Shown here: one piece after another, positions 52,321 to 61,972 of the stretch
Layout: each line of letters opens with the position of its first letter
Position numbering within the stretch: the stretch's first letter is position 1
NCBI GenBank assembly: GCA_027319095.1
Contig: DAHVNW010000004.1
Location: 1 to 64,000, forward strand
Origin: a bacterium
GTDB lineage: Bacteria; SZUA-79; Acidulodesulfobacterales; Acidulodesulfobacteraceae
Direction: 5' to 3'
Length of the DNA stretch: 64,000 nt
Position numbers and translations under genes: made by a program
The notes under the pieces: generated by a model
What the model saw: only the letters and a program-made list of their open reading frames with translations
Databases searched by the model: none
Told to the model about the DNA's origin: nothing

Positions 52321-54693
52321 ATGGAAGAAAGAAGGGTTTCGAAAGGAGTTATAAGGAGAAGGGCAAGCAAACCCGAACCGGAAGAGACTAAAGAAAAAAC
52401 AGCCGGAGCCGTAACGGAAGCCGTTCGTCAAGATAGTGCGGAAGTTCCGGCAAAAGAGAAAATCAAGGAAAAGAAGCCGGCGCCGGCTATTGTTTCAACC
52501 AATCCGGAAGAAACTTCGAAAGAAACGAAGGCGGTTAAAAAATATAAAGATAATAGACAGGCTAGACTGGAGACTTCTGAAGAAAAATCAGGTAAAGAAA
52601 AGGAAAATGCTGCCAGGCTAAAGAAAGCAGGCAAAAATGAAGCATTTAAAGCGCCGGATGTTCTTAACGTCGTAAAGACTTTAGACCAGGTTAATGTTAA
52701 AAGCTTTACAGGGGAAGCGAATGAAGGTACTGCGCAAAAAAAAGCCGTTAGAAAAGAAGAAATTAAGAAAGGACAGTTTTCTAAATTTTCCAGAAAAGAA
52801 AAATTTATAGATACTGCGGGCGAAGACGAATCATTTATTTTCAGAAAGTATAAAAGAAAGTTCGGAGGCAAGTTTCATAAGCAGCATAAACAGATTCAGC
52901 AGGCAGTTCCGGAAAAGAAGGCGTCCAAGAAAGTAATTAAAATAAGCAGCGGCATTACGGTTAACGAATTGTCCCAGGTTCTTGGAGTCAAGGCATCCGA
53001 AGTCATAAAAAAACTAATGGACGTCGGCGTTATAGCGACGATTAACCATATAATCGATATAGATGCCGCCTCCCTTATAGCTTCGGAATACGGATATACC
53101 GTCGAAAACGTCAGTTTTAACGAGGCTATAGCCCTGGAGGAGCAGGTCGATGCGGAAGAGTCCCTTTTTCAGAGAGCGCCGGTGGTTACGGTAATGGGGC
53201 ATGTGGACCACGGCAAAACCTCACTGCTCGACGCAATAAGAAAAACGAACGTAACGTCGAACGAAGCCGGTGGAATAACGCAGCACATAGGCGCATACAG
53301 CGTTAAGACGGACGATTCCATGATTACGTTTCTAGATACCCCCGGCCATGAAGCATTTACCGAAATGAGGGCAAGGGGAGCCGGTATAACGGATATAGTG
53401 GTGCTGGTGGTAGCTGCGGACGATGGGGTTATGCCTCAGACCATAGAGGCTATTAATCATGCCAAGGCCGCGAATGTTCCTATTATAGTGGCTATAAATA
53501 AGATAGATAAGCCTGGGGCTAGTCCCTCCAGGATTAAAAACAGTCTTTTAGAATACGGTCTTGTTTCCGAAGAGCTAGGTGGGACTACCCTGTATGCAAA
53601 TGTTTCGGCTAAGACCGGGCAGGGCATAAAGGAGCTTCTGGAACTCATCATACTTCAAGCCGAAATATTAGAATTAAAAGCAAATCCGGATAAACCGGCA
53701 AGAGGAGCCGTAGTAGAATCAAAATTAGATAAAGGAAGAGGACCGGTAGCTACCGTTTTAATTCAGAGCGGCACATTAAGGGTAAACGACAGCGCCGTGT
53801 GCGGTTTGTATTATGTTAAAGTAAGGGCAATGGCGGATTATAAAGGAAATAGGATAGAAACCGCAGGTCCTTCTACGCCTGTGGAGATATTCGGATTGGA
53901 AGGCGTTACTTCACCCGGAGATAATTTTATCGCCCTTAAAGACGAGAAGGAAGCAAAAAGGATAAGTCTGGAAAGACAGTTGAAACACAGGGAAACGGAA
54001 CTAAGTTCCAATGCGAGAATGACTCTCGAAGGTTTATACGAAAAGATTAAGACCGGCGATGTGAAGGAGCTGAAATTAATAGTAAAAACTGATGTTTACG
54101 GTTCGATGGAAGCGTTGACGCAGTCTTTTAAAAAGCTTTCGAATCCAAAGGTAAAAGTCAATATAATACACGGAGGAGCGTCGGCGATTACCGAGAGCGA
54201 CATTATGCTTGCAAAAGCGACTAATTCCATAATTATAGCGTTCAACGTCCGTCCAGAGCCAAAAGCATTATCCTTAAGCGAGGCGGAAGGAATAGAAATA
54301 AGGTATTACAGTATTATTTACGATGCGGTGAAAGATATAAAAGACGCTATGGAGGGTCTGCTTGCGCCGATAGAAAAAGAAAAGATCACAGGCAAAGCCG
54401 AAGCCAGAAGCGTTTTTAACGTTCCAAAGTATGGAACTGTCGCGGGGTCGTTCGTATTGGACGGGGTCGTAAAAAGAAATTCCAACGTCAGGCTGTTAAG
54501 GGACAACGTAGTAATATATACCGGACATATAAATTCGTTAAAGAGATTTAAAGAGGATGTAAAAGAAGTGCAGGCAAATTTCGAATGCGGGATTCTTCTG
54601 GAAAATTTTAACGATATAAAAACCGGGGATATCATAGAAGCCTACGACATAGAATATATTAAACAGACCCTGGATTCGGCTGCGGAAAATTAA
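52321..54693 (+). CDS. infB: Translation initiation factor IF-2
   Basis: 790 residues. A long Lys/Glu/Ala-rich, probably disordered N-terminal region (1-190) precedes the IF2_N domain ([21 protein letters not shown], about 225). The GTPase is intact: G1 [12 protein letters not shown], switch [18 protein letters not shown] and NKIDKP. Domains II to IV complete the fMet-tRNA-binding part. It follows nusA by 41 bp and precedes rbfA. Confidence 0.97.
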   Translation: MEERRVSKGVIRRRASKPEPEETKEKTAGAVTEAVRQDSAEVPAKEKIKEKKPAPAIVSTNPEETSKETKAVKKYKDNRQARLETSEEKSGKEKENAARLKKAGKNEAFKAPDVLNVVKTLDQVNVKSFTGEANEGTAQKKAVRKEEIKKGQFSKFSRKEKFIDTAGEDESFIFRKYKRKFGGKFHKQHKQIQQAVPEKKASKKVIKISSGITVNELSQVLGVKASEVIKKLMDVGVIATINHIIDIDAASLIASEYGYTVENVSFNEAIALEEQVDAEESLFQRAPVVTVMGHVDHGKTSLLDAIRKTNVTSNEAGGITQHIGAYSVKTDDSMITFLDTPGHEAFTEMRARGAGITDIVVLVVAADDGVMPQTIEAINHAKAANVPIIVAINKIDKPGASPSRIKNSLLEYGLVSEELGGTTLYANVSAKTGQGIKELLELIILQAEILELKANPDKPARGAVVESKLDKGRGPVATVLIQSGTLRVNDSAVCGLYYVKVRAMADYKGNRIETAGPSTPVEIFGLEGVTSPGDNFIALKDEKEAKRISLERQLKHRETELSSNARMTLEGLYEKIKTGDVKELKLIVKTDVYGSMEALTQSFKKLSNPKVKVNIIHGGASAITESDIMLAKATNSIIIAFNVRPEPKALSLSEAEGIEIRYYSIIYDAVKDIKDAMEGLLAPIEKEKITGKAEARSVFNVPKYGTVAGSFVLDGVVKRNSNVRLLRDNVVIYTGHINSLKRFKEDVKEVQANFECGILLENFNDIKTGDIIEAYDIEYIKQTLDSAAEN

Positions 54694-54731
54694 GTATAAC
54701 ACTTGGATAAAATCGGCGGGGTACCGTTAAA

Positions 54732-55082
54732 TTGATAGAAAGAAATAAAAGGGTGGCTGAACTAATTGCACGAGAAGTTTCTTTATGCCTGGCATTTGAA
54801 GTTAACGATAACAGATTAAGGAACGTTACCGTTATAAATGCCGAGATTTCAAAGGATTTAAAATTCTGCAAGATATTTTTCAGCGTTATGGGTTCGGAAA
54901 AAGAAGTTAAAAAGGCATTAAGCGGTTTTGAGAGTTCTAAAAATTTTATTAAAAAAATCGTTTTTTCCAAAGTTCTTTTAAGAGTAGTGCCGGAAATAAG
55001 ATTCGAATATTGCGATGGATTACAAAAGTCTTTCGACATAAATACAATTATAAATAACTATAATTCTGCAAAACAGAAATAA
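54732..55082 (+). CDS. rbfA: Ribosome-binding factor A
   Basis: 116 residues, late 16S rRNA maturation. The KH-like fold shows ERNKRVAELIAREVSLCLAFEV (in parts), the NVTVINAEISKDL strand-helix and PEIRFEYCDGL. Its start is TTG at 54732 with only a weak GGCGGGG site 12 bp before. In-frame ATG codons downstream would remove conserved N-terminal residues. Confidence 0.92.
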   Translation: MIERNKRVAELIAREVSLCLAFEVNDNRLRNVTVINAEISKDLKFCKIFFSVMGSEKEVKKALSGFESSKNFIKKIVFSKVLLRVVPEIRFEYCDGLQKSFDINTIINNYNSAKQK

Positions 55083-55120
55083 AATAATAAAAAAACAATA
55101 TAATTAATAGAAAGCAAATT

Positions 55121-56257
55121 ATGATATCTTTAAAAAAAGAATATTCGGTTGATGATTTAAAAGTTATAAAAAATTCTACAGGCGAAATATTCCGCATAAT
55201 AGAAACGTCCAAAAAAGTCCTTGTCGCGACTCATGAAAATCCTGAAGGGGATGCGATAAGTTCTGCAATAGCTACAGGCATATTTTTAAGATCGATAGAT
55301 AAAGACGTTTATCTGTACGATAAAGACCAGATACCCGGTAATTTAAAATTCTTACCGTGCGCCGGAAATTTTTTAAACGAATTTCCCAATGAGCCGATTG
55401 ACCTTCTTATAGTAGTCGATTGCGGCGAGTTTTCGCGCATAGGTTCTAATTATGAGCGTCTTTCCGGCATAAACAGAATAATTAATATCGACCATCATTT
55501 TACGAATACTTATTTTGGCCATTCTAATATTGTCCTGCCTGACGCAAGTTCTACCGGAGAAATTCTTTTTTATCTTCTGTTAGCATACGGGGCTTATGCT
55601 AACAATATCGAATATTCGCCGTACGATAGTTTTCTCGGCGAAAAACTTACCGAGCCGCTTCCCTGCAATATGGAAGAAAGAAGAAAAATATTATCTTTTA
55701 TAAACGACGATATTGCGTTGTCTTTATATACGTCAATTTTAACCGATACCGGTTCTTTTCATTACTCTTCTGCAAATAAGAGGTCTTTTTATATATGTTC
55801 CGTTTTAAACGAATACAATATCGACCCTGCTAAAATTGCTACCGAACTTTTTGAAACCAAGCCTGCCGAGATGTATTTTTTGCTAGGCAAAAGTCTAAAC
55901 ACGCTTGAATTTTCTTTGGACGGAAAAGTAGCGTCGATGATAGGGACAAAAAAAATGATAGAGGACGCTCTAAAGGAATCCGATCCAAATAGAATCAATA
56001 ACAAGGTTAACGGATTATACGAAAATTTTGTTAACTATCCGAGGTCTATTCAAGGCGTGGAAATTGCCGTTTTTATAAGGGAAACCGGTTTTAATCAATA
56101 CAGGTTGAATTTCAGGTCTAAAAGTTATGCAAACGTTGCCTACGTAGCCGAGAAGTTTGGCGGCGGCGGGCATAAATTTGCAGCCGGATGTAAAGCCAAC
56201 GGGGACTTAAATGAAATTAAAAGCGAAGTATATAAATATTGCGGCGAAATTTTATAA
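55121..56257 (+). CDS. nrnA: NrnA-type DHH/DHHA1 oligoribonuclease / pAp phosphatase
   Basis: Degrades nanoRNAs and pAp. 378 residues, slightly longer than the usual 320. The DHH phosphoesterase part has VATHENPEGDAISSA, VDCGEF and the DHH signature in NIDHHFTN. The DHHA1 part ends in GGGGHKFAAG. An extra segment of about 30 residues (PYDSFLGEKLTEPLPCN area) lies between the DHH motif and the later Asp motif TDTGSF. It has its usual place between rbfA and truB. Confidence 0.92.
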   Translation: MISLKKEYSVDDLKVIKNSTGEIFRIIETSKKVLVATHENPEGDAISSAIATGIFLRSIDKDVYLYDKDQIPGNLKFLPCAGNFLNEFPNEPIDLLIVVDCGEFSRIGSNYERLSGINRIINIDHHFTNTYFGHSNIVLPDASSTGEILFYLLLAYGAYANNIEYSPYDSFLGEKLTEPLPCNMEERRKILSFINDDIALSLYTSILTDTGSFHYSSANKRSFYICSVLNEYNIDPAKIATELFETKPAEMYFLLGKSLNTLEFSLDGKVASMIGTKKMIEDALKESDPNRINNKVNGLYENFVNYPRSIQGVEIAVFIRETGFNQYRLNFRSKSYANVAYVAEKFGGGGHKFAAGCKANGDLNEIKSEVYKYCGEIL

Positions 56258-56270
56258 TAATTTTTAAAAT

Positions 56271-57002
56271 ATGAAAATATACGGCAATAAAATAAATGAC
56301 GGTAATATAAGCGGCGTAATAGTAATCGACAAGCCCAATGACATGACGTCTTTTAAAGTTGGTTCTTTGATAAAAAAAGAACTTGGATGTTATAAAGTAG
56401 GGCATGCGGGTACGCTTGACCCTTTTGCAACCGGGGTGCTGCCGATACTTATAAACAAAGCCACTAAACTGCAGGACGGCTTAGTCGGTATTCCAAAATC
56501 TTACGAAGGGACTTTTAAATTAGGCGCAAGCACGGATACTTTGGATATTACAGGCTGTCAAAACGCGGAGAAAACGGTTTCGAATTCCGAAGCGGAAGAT
56601 ATTGCCGGATACCTTAGCTGTTTATCGGGGGATTTCGTTCAAAAGATACCGGCTTTCAGCGCAAGAAAATTTAAAGGTAAGCCTTTGTATAAATATGCAA
56701 GGAAAAATATAGACGTAGTTTTAGAAAATCCTACGTCCGTAATTAAAATTTATAATTTTGAGGTAAAATCGTGCCGCAATCCTTTTATAGATTTTAAATG
56801 CACGGTATCGAAAGGGACTTATATAAGGGCTTTCGCGCAGGATATAATGGATAAATTCGATATTCCCGCCCTTCTTTACAGCCTTAAAAGAACAAGTTCC
56901 GGAGGATTCGATATTTCAGACGCGCTACCGCTTAAATCTATAGAGAAAGGCGCAAGTTTTATAATAGAAAACATTATTCCGGTCAATTTATTGAATAAAT
57001 GA
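56271..57002 (+). CDS. truB: tRNA pseudouridine(55) synthase
   Basis: 243 residues. IDKPNDMTSF, the catalytic Asp in AGTLDPFATGVLPI and the YEGTFKLGASTDTLD block are typical. The C-terminal PUA-type extension is short. It modifies U55 of all tRNAs. It follows nrnA by 13 bp and precedes rpsO. Confidence 0.95.
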   Translation: MKIYGNKINDGNISGVIVIDKPNDMTSFKVGSLIKKELGCYKVGHAGTLDPFATGVLPILINKATKLQDGLVGIPKSYEGTFKLGASTDTLDITGCQNAEKTVSNSEAEDIAGYLSCLSGDFVQKIPAFSARKFKGKPLYKYARKNIDVVLENPTSVIKIYNFEVKSCRNPFIDFKCTVSKGTYIRAFAQDIMDKFDIPALLYSLKRTSSGGFDISDALPLKSIEKGASFIIENIIPVNLLNK

Positions 57003-57067
57003 AATAAAAATAAAATATCATAATTAAATAAACTAAATATTATTTACTTTAAGGGGGGTTTGATTAA

Positions 57068-57337
57068 ATGCCTATTTCAAAAGAAGAAAAAAATGCAATA
57101 ATTCAAAAATTTAAAACTCACGACAACGATTCCGGTTCCGTGGAAGTTCAGGTTTCGCTGCTTACCTACCGCATTAACCTGTTATCGGAGCATTTTAAAA
57201 AGTTTGCTAAAGACCATCATTCGAGGAGGGGCCTTTTGAAAATGGTAGCGAAGAGAAGGCATCTTCTGGATTACTTAAAGAACAATGACGAAGCAAGGTA
57301 TAAATCGCTGATAGAAGCTTTAGACCTTCGCAAATAA
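57068..57337 (+). CDS. rpsO: 30S ribosomal protein S15
   Basis: 89 residues, exact family length. Helical protein with [22 protein letters not shown] and the [21 protein letters not shown] signature. A long GGGGGG-containing ribosome binding site lies upstream. It has its classical place between truB and pnp. Confidence 0.98.
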   Translation: MPISKEEKNAIIQKFKTHDNDSGSVEVQVSLLTYRINLLSEHFKKFAKDHHSRRGLLKMVAKRRHLLDYLKNNDEARYKSLIEALDLRK

Positions 57338-57400
57338 ATAAAAAAAGAGATAAATCAATTTTTCTTGAAAGCAAGTTAATAAGACTTAATAGGAGACAAG

Positions 57401-59470
57401 ATGATAAGCGATACAATAATGTTCGACGGCAAAAAAATAACCATCGAAACCGGAAGGCTTGCAAAACAGGCGTCAGGAAGTGCTTTGGTTACGATAGGCG
57501 ACACAAAAGTTCTGGTTACCGCGTGCTTAAATAAAACAATCAAGGAGGGGGCCGATTTTTTGCCTCTTACCGTTAACTATGTTGAAAAATATTATGCGGC
57601 GGGAAAAATACCCGGAGGGTTTTTTAAAAGAGAAGCAAGGCCTTCCGAGAAAGAAGTTTTGACTTCCCGGTTTTTGGACAGGCCGATAAGGCCGCTTTTT
57701 CCGGATAATTATTTTTTCGATACGCAGGTTATAGCCACGGTCGTTTCCATGGACAGCGAGAATGACCCCGATATGGCTGCAATGCTCGGCGTTTCTTTTT
57801 CCCTAATGACTTCCGAAGCTCCTTTTAACGGACCGACCGCCGGTGTCAGAATCGCGAGGATAAACGGTAATTTTATTGCAAACCCGACATATAAAGAGCT
57901 TGAGGCAAGCGACATGTTTCTTATAGTAGCCGGTTCGAAGGATGCGATAACTATGGTCGAAGGAAGTTTTAACGAATTAGACGAGGAGGAACTTATCTCG
58001 GCAATTGAATTCGCACATAATAAAATTATCGAGTTAGTCGAGTTTCAGGATAAAATCATTTCGGGAATGTCTGTTATTAAAGTCGCGCCGGCAGAAATTA
58101 AAATACCTGACGGATTATATGAAAGGGTAAAAGAACTTTCTTACGACGATTTGTCTGATGCTCTTAAAATTCCGGCAAAACTTGAAAGAAACGAAAAAGT
58201 GGAAAATTTAAAAGCCAAAATTACCGAACTGATGCAGGAATCTTATCCGGGAAACGAAGATATAATAGGCGGTATTTTAGAATCTATCCAGAAAGAGATA
58301 TTGAGAGGCAACATAATAAAAGACGGCGTAAGAATAGACGGAAGAACGGTCAGGGATATCAGGCCTATAACTTGTTCCGTAGGCGAACTTCCGATGGCCC
58401 ACGGAAGCGCGGTGTTTACCCGCGGCGAAACTCAGGCGCTCGTCGTCGTTACGCTCGGCACTAAATTCGACGAGCAGATTATAGATGCGCCGGAGAAAGA
58501 ATCTACGAAGAGATTTATGCTGCATTATAATTTTCCTCCTTTTTCCGTCGGAGAAGTTGCTCCTTTAAGGTCTCCTGGAAGAAGGGAGATAGGTCACGGT
58601 TCGCTGGGAGAAAAAGCCCTTAGGTATATTATTCCGTCCGCCGAAGAATTTCCTTATACCATAAGATTGGTATCGGAAATTTTAGAATCTAACGGGTCGT
58701 CGTCTCAGGCTACTATTTGCGGCGGAACGTTGGCTTTAATGGATGCAGGAGTGCCGATAAAAGCGCCTGTTGCCGGAATAGCTATGGGGCTTATAAAAGA
58801 GGACGATAAGGTTGCCATACTTTCCGATATTTTGGGCGACGAAGACCACCTTGGCGATATGGATTTTAAAGTTGCCGGAACGGCAAAAGGGGTAACCGCC
58901 TTGCAAATGGATATTAAAATATCCGGCGTTACTAAAGAAATCTTAAGAAACGCACTTTCGCAGGCCAAAGAAGGGCGTCTGCATATACTCGGAATTATGC
59001 TTCAATCCATAGCCGAACCGAGAAAAGATATGGCGCAAAATGCCCCAAGAATCGTTACGATGAATGTTAAGCCGGAAAAAGTAAGGGAAGTTATAGGTTC
59101 TGGCGGCAAGGTTATTAAAGGCATAGTCGAAAAGACCGGCGCAAAGGTCGATATAGACGATTCCGGAAAGGTTACTATTTCTTCTTCGAATAGAGAATCG
59201 TTAAAACTTGCCGTTGCCATGATTAACGACATTACTCAGGAAGCCGAAATCGGTAAGATTTATTTCGGGAAAGTAAGAAAGATAATGGATTTCGGAGCTT
59301 TCGTGGAGATTTTTCCCGGAACAGACGGACTCGTTCATATCTCACAGCTCGATTCTAAGAGAGTCGAAAAGGTTTCCGACGTTTTAAAGGAAGGAGACGA
59401 AGTAAAAGTTAAAGTTATAGACATAGATAAAACCGGCAAAATTAAGTTATCCAGAAAAGAAACTTTATGA
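57401..59470 (+). CDS. pnp: Polyribonucleotide nucleotidyltransferase
   Basis: Phosphorolytic 3'-5' exoribonuclease of the degradosome. 689 residues. Two RNase PH repeats (1-220 and about 310-540, with RTVRDIRPI, GETQALVV and the catalytic Asp region DILGDEDHLGDMDFKVAG), a KH domain (GSGGKVIKGIVEKTGAK) and a C-terminal S1 domain ending KLSRKE. AGGAGA precedes the ATG. The last 4 bp overlap the M16 peptidase gene. Confidence 0.98.
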   Translation: MISDTIMFDGKKITIETGRLAKQASGSALVTIGDTKVLVTACLNKTIKEGADFLPLTVNYVEKYYAAGKIPGGFFKREARPSEKEVLTSRFLDRPIRPLFPDNYFFDTQVIATVVSMDSENDPDMAAMLGVSFSLMTSEAPFNGPTAGVRIARINGNFIANPTYKELEASDMFLIVAGSKDAITMVEGSFNELDEEELISAIEFAHNKIIELVEFQDKIISGMSVIKVAPAEIKIPDGLYERVKELSYDDLSDALKIPAKLERNEKVENLKAKITELMQESYPGNEDIIGGILESIQKEILRGNIIKDGVRIDGRTVRDIRPITCSVGELPMAHGSAVFTRGETQALVVVTLGTKFDEQIIDAPEKESTKRFMLHYNFPPFSVGEVAPLRSPGRREIGHGSLGEKALRYIIPSAEEFPYTIRLVSEILESNGSSSQATICGGTLALMDAGVPIKAPVAGIAMGLIKEDDKVAILSDILGDEDHLGDMDFKVAGTAKGVTALQMDIKISGVTKEILRNALSQAKEGRLHILGIMLQSIAEPRKDMAQNAPRIVTMNVKPEKVREVIGSGGKVIKGIVEKTGAKVDIDDSGKVTISSSNRESLKLAVAMINDITQEAEIGKIYFGKVRKIMDFGAFVEIFPGTDGLVHISQLDSKRVEKVSDVLKEGDEVKVKVIDIDKTGKIKLSRKETL

Positions 59471-60708
59471 AAAATTTCAGGAAGGAAGTTTTAAAATCGG
59501 GTATTACGCTTATTACGGAAAAAAAATCGTATTTTAATTCCGTAAGTATCGGATTGTGGGTTAAAACAGGTTCGGCGTATGAACCTATGGAGCTTAACGG
59601 CATATCCCATTTTATCGAGCACCTGCTTTTTAAGGGAACGCGGAAAAGAACGTATAAGGAAATAAACAGGGAAATAGACCTGATGGGGGGAGCGTTAAAC
59701 GCATTTACCGGGACCGAACTTATTTGTTTATATACGAAAGTCTTATATGAAAATTATGATAACGCCATAGACCTGCTTATAGATTTGATGTTTAACTCCA
59801 TATTTCCAAAAGACGAGATTGAAAAAGAAAAAAGCGTAATATTGCAGGAAATTTCCGGAGTTCAGGACGACCCGTCGGATTATTCGATGGAATTGTTCAA
59901 TAAAAACTTTTACGGAAATTCTTCATACGCCTTTCCTATACTCGGTACCGAAGATACGATTAGCTGCTTTGACAGAAAGGCCATATTAGACTATTATTAT
60001 TCGCATTACAATCCTTCCAATATCGTAATTTCCGCAGCCGGAAATTTCGAACACGATAAGATTGCGGATTCGATAAATATGCGCATGGATAATTTAGCTT
60101 CATTTTTCTGCGAAAAGGCTGGACAAAAAGAGTTTAAAACGGACAAAGTATTCGGCGATTTTTTTCAAAATAAAGATTTGGAGCAGACCCATTTTTTAAT
60201 TGGACTTGAAGGTATAAACAGGTCTGACGGCGATTTTTTTTCCGCCGAAGTTTTAAACACCATCCTCGGAGGTTCCGTCAGTTCTAAGCTTTTTCAGGAA
60301 GTTAGGGAAAACAAGGGACTTGCTTATTCTATTTATTCAAGTTCGGTTTTTCATAAAACCGACGGCTATTTTTATATATATGCAGGTGTTTCGCCGGTAA
60401 AATTTAAGCTCTCGAAAAAGTTAATTTTTGAAATTATCGATGAAATAGTTGCAGGAAATATTACGGACGACGAAATTATTAATGCAAAAAAACATATATA
60501 TGACGGGTTCCTCCTTGGGATGGAATCGACAGGTCAAATAATGAACCGCAATGCTATTAACGAAATCTATGAAGGCAAGTATATTCCTAAGGCACAGGTT
60601 TTAAAAAAGATAGAAAAGGTTGACAGGATTTCGGTTAAAAAAATTGCCGGGCGCCTGTTTTCCAACAGGGGGAACAGAAATATTTCCGTTCTCGGCAGAA
60701 TTCAATAA
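59467..60708 (+). CDS. M16-family zinc peptidase
   Basis: 413 residues. The inverted zinc motif H-x-x-E-H is at His48-Glu51-His52, with the distal Glu128 in VILQEISG. Both M16 domains are present. A mitochondrial processing peptidase/PqqL-type protein of this size directly after pnp is common in bacteria. Its substrate is unknown. ATGA overlap with pnp. Confidence 0.92.
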   Translation: MKNFRKEVLKSGITLITEKKSYFNSVSIGLWVKTGSAYEPMELNGISHFIEHLLFKGTRKRTYKEINREIDLMGGALNAFTGTELICLYTKVLYENYDNAIDLLIDLMFNSIFPKDEIEKEKSVILQEISGVQDDPSDYSMELFNKNFYGNSSYAFPILGTEDTISCFDRKAILDYYYSHYNPSNIVISAAGNFEHDKIADSINMRMDNLASFFCEKAGQKEFKTDKVFGDFFQNKDLEQTHFLIGLEGINRSDGDFFSAEVLNTILGGSVSSKLFQEVRENKGLAYSIYSSSVFHKTDGYFYIYAGVSPVKFKLSKKLIFEIIDEIVAGNITDDEIINAKKHIYDGFLLGMESTGQIMNRNAINEIYEGKYIPKAQVLKKIEKVDRISVKKIAGRLFSNRGNRNISVLGRIQ

Positions 60709-60738
60709 TATATAATGGTATAATAAAAATAAGGCATT

Positions 60739-61287
60739 ATGGAAAAAGAAGTTTACTATCCTAAATTTTACGATATTATTTACAGGTCCGGCTATATAAT
60801 CGGCTTTATAGGAATAGTATTATTTGTTTTTTCCTATATTTTTTCTAATATATACGGGCTTTATGCCGGTATTTCGGTTTTTTTCGCAGGTTCTTTAATT
60901 TCGTCGTGGTTTCTTTTGGTATGGAAAAGGGAAATTAAAATATTTATATTGTCATGCGTAATCGCAGGTATTTTGTTAGGCCTAAGCTATATTTTAGTTA
61001 TCAGGAATATCGAGGTTTTAATAATATCTTTCGGGTTTGTTCTTGCAGGATTAGCCGGGCTTTACGGAAAAGAGGCGCACTGTTTTCATTTTGTCGAAGG
61101 CTGGATTTTAATGTGGACGTTTCCGGTTTTAGTATTCGCAAATTTATTGGTCTATGGATTTAACATCGAAAGAGATACCGGAGTGCATGTTATTTTTTCC
61201 GTAATTTACCTGATTATAATGCTTTTAGCGCTTTCATTTTTAATAAAAAAATTAAAACAGCCTTTAATGCAGTTTTGTCAAGGTTAA
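60739..61287 (+). CDS. DUF2301-like integral membrane protein
   Basis: 182 residues with about six hydrophobic segments. The block GLYGKEAHCFHFVEGWIL (about 108-125) matches the K-E-A/G-x-C-F motif of DUF2301 membrane proteins as I remember that family. No function is established. A short AAGG site precedes the ATG and TATAAT-like words occur at 60711-60725. It stands 30 bp after the M16 gene and just before the TetR promoter. Confidence 0.65.
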   Translation: MEKEVYYPKFYDIIYRSGYIIGFIGIVLFVFSYIFSNIYGLYAGISVFFAGSLISSWFLLVWKREIKIFILSCVIAGILLGLSYILVIRNIEVLIISFGFVLAGLAGLYGKEAHCFHFVEGWILMWTFPVLVFANLLVYGFNIERDTGVHVIFSVIYLIIMLLALSFLIKKLKQPLMQFCQG

Positions 61288-61307
61288 ACGTAAAAATTAT
61301 TTTTTTA

Positions 61308-61336
61308 TTGAATTATGACTTTTAAGTCATTATAAT
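61308..61336 (+). promoter_or_regulatory. TetR-gene promoter with operator inside the spacer
   Basis: TTGAAT (61308-61313), a 17-bp spacer and TATAAT (61331-61336). The palindrome ATGACTT-TT-AAGTCAT (61315-61330) fills the spacer. The predicted start is about 61343, one base before the ATG at 61344, so the message is close to leaderless. This layout fits autorepression by the encoded TetR protein. Confidence 0.7.
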
Positions 61337-61343
61337 AAATCAT

Positions 61344-61946
61344 ATGAGTGAAAATACTGCTAAATTTGAATTGATTTTGTCTTCGTCGAAGAAACTGATA
61401 GAAGAGATCGGTTTTTCTTCCCTTACTATGGATAAAGTGGCGCAAAAAGCCGGTATAGCCAAAGGAACCGTTTATCTTTATTTTAAGGATAAAGACGATC
61501 TTATCGAAAAAGTGCTTTCCACCGGTTTCGAAAGAATGTTCGACAGGATAAAGCGGAAGGTTTCCGAAGAAAACGGCATGGTCGATAAATTAAAAGTCCT
61601 GGTTAACGAAAATATAAATCACATTTACGAAAACAGATATTTTTTTAAAACTATTTTTTTAGACGAGGTAAACGTCGTTTTTTTAAAAAAAAAATCGAAA
61701 GAGTCTTTTAATTTAAGAAGGAAAAGATATTCCGATTTTATAAGCGAAATTATTAAATCCGGCATGAAGTCGGGAGAATTCAGGCAGGACTTGAATTCTC
61801 CAAGGGCCGGATATATGCTGGTTTCCTTGATAAAATCAAGCGCCATATACGATTTTCTAAACGAAAAAATTGAATCTAATCCAGAAAATATTAAAAATGT
61901 TACCGAGGAAATATTAAATTTATTCCTGCGGGGAATAACGCGATAA
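61344..61946 (+). CDS. TetR-family transcriptional repressor
   Basis: 200 residues. The N-terminal helix-turn-helix (1-60) has SSLTMDKVAQKAGIAKGTVYLYFKDKDDLI (in parts), the classical TetR form. The C-terminal ligand domain is helical and only family-level. The gene sits directly before an EmrB-type efflux pump (26 bp) and has an operator-like palindrome in its own promoter. It probably represses both genes until a toxic ligand binds. Confidence 0.92.
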   Translation: MSENTAKFELILSSSKKLIEEIGFSSLTMDKVAQKAGIAKGTVYLYFKDKDDLIEKVLSTGFERMFDRIKRKVSEENGMVDKLKVLVNENINHIYENRYFFKTIFLDEVNVVFLKKKSKESFNLRRKRYSDFISEIIKSGMKSGEFRQDLNSPRAGYMLVSLIKSSAIYDFLNEKIESNPENIKNVTEEILNLFLRGITR

Positions 61947-61972
61947 CGAAATAGCTTTATTTTTTTTAAAAA

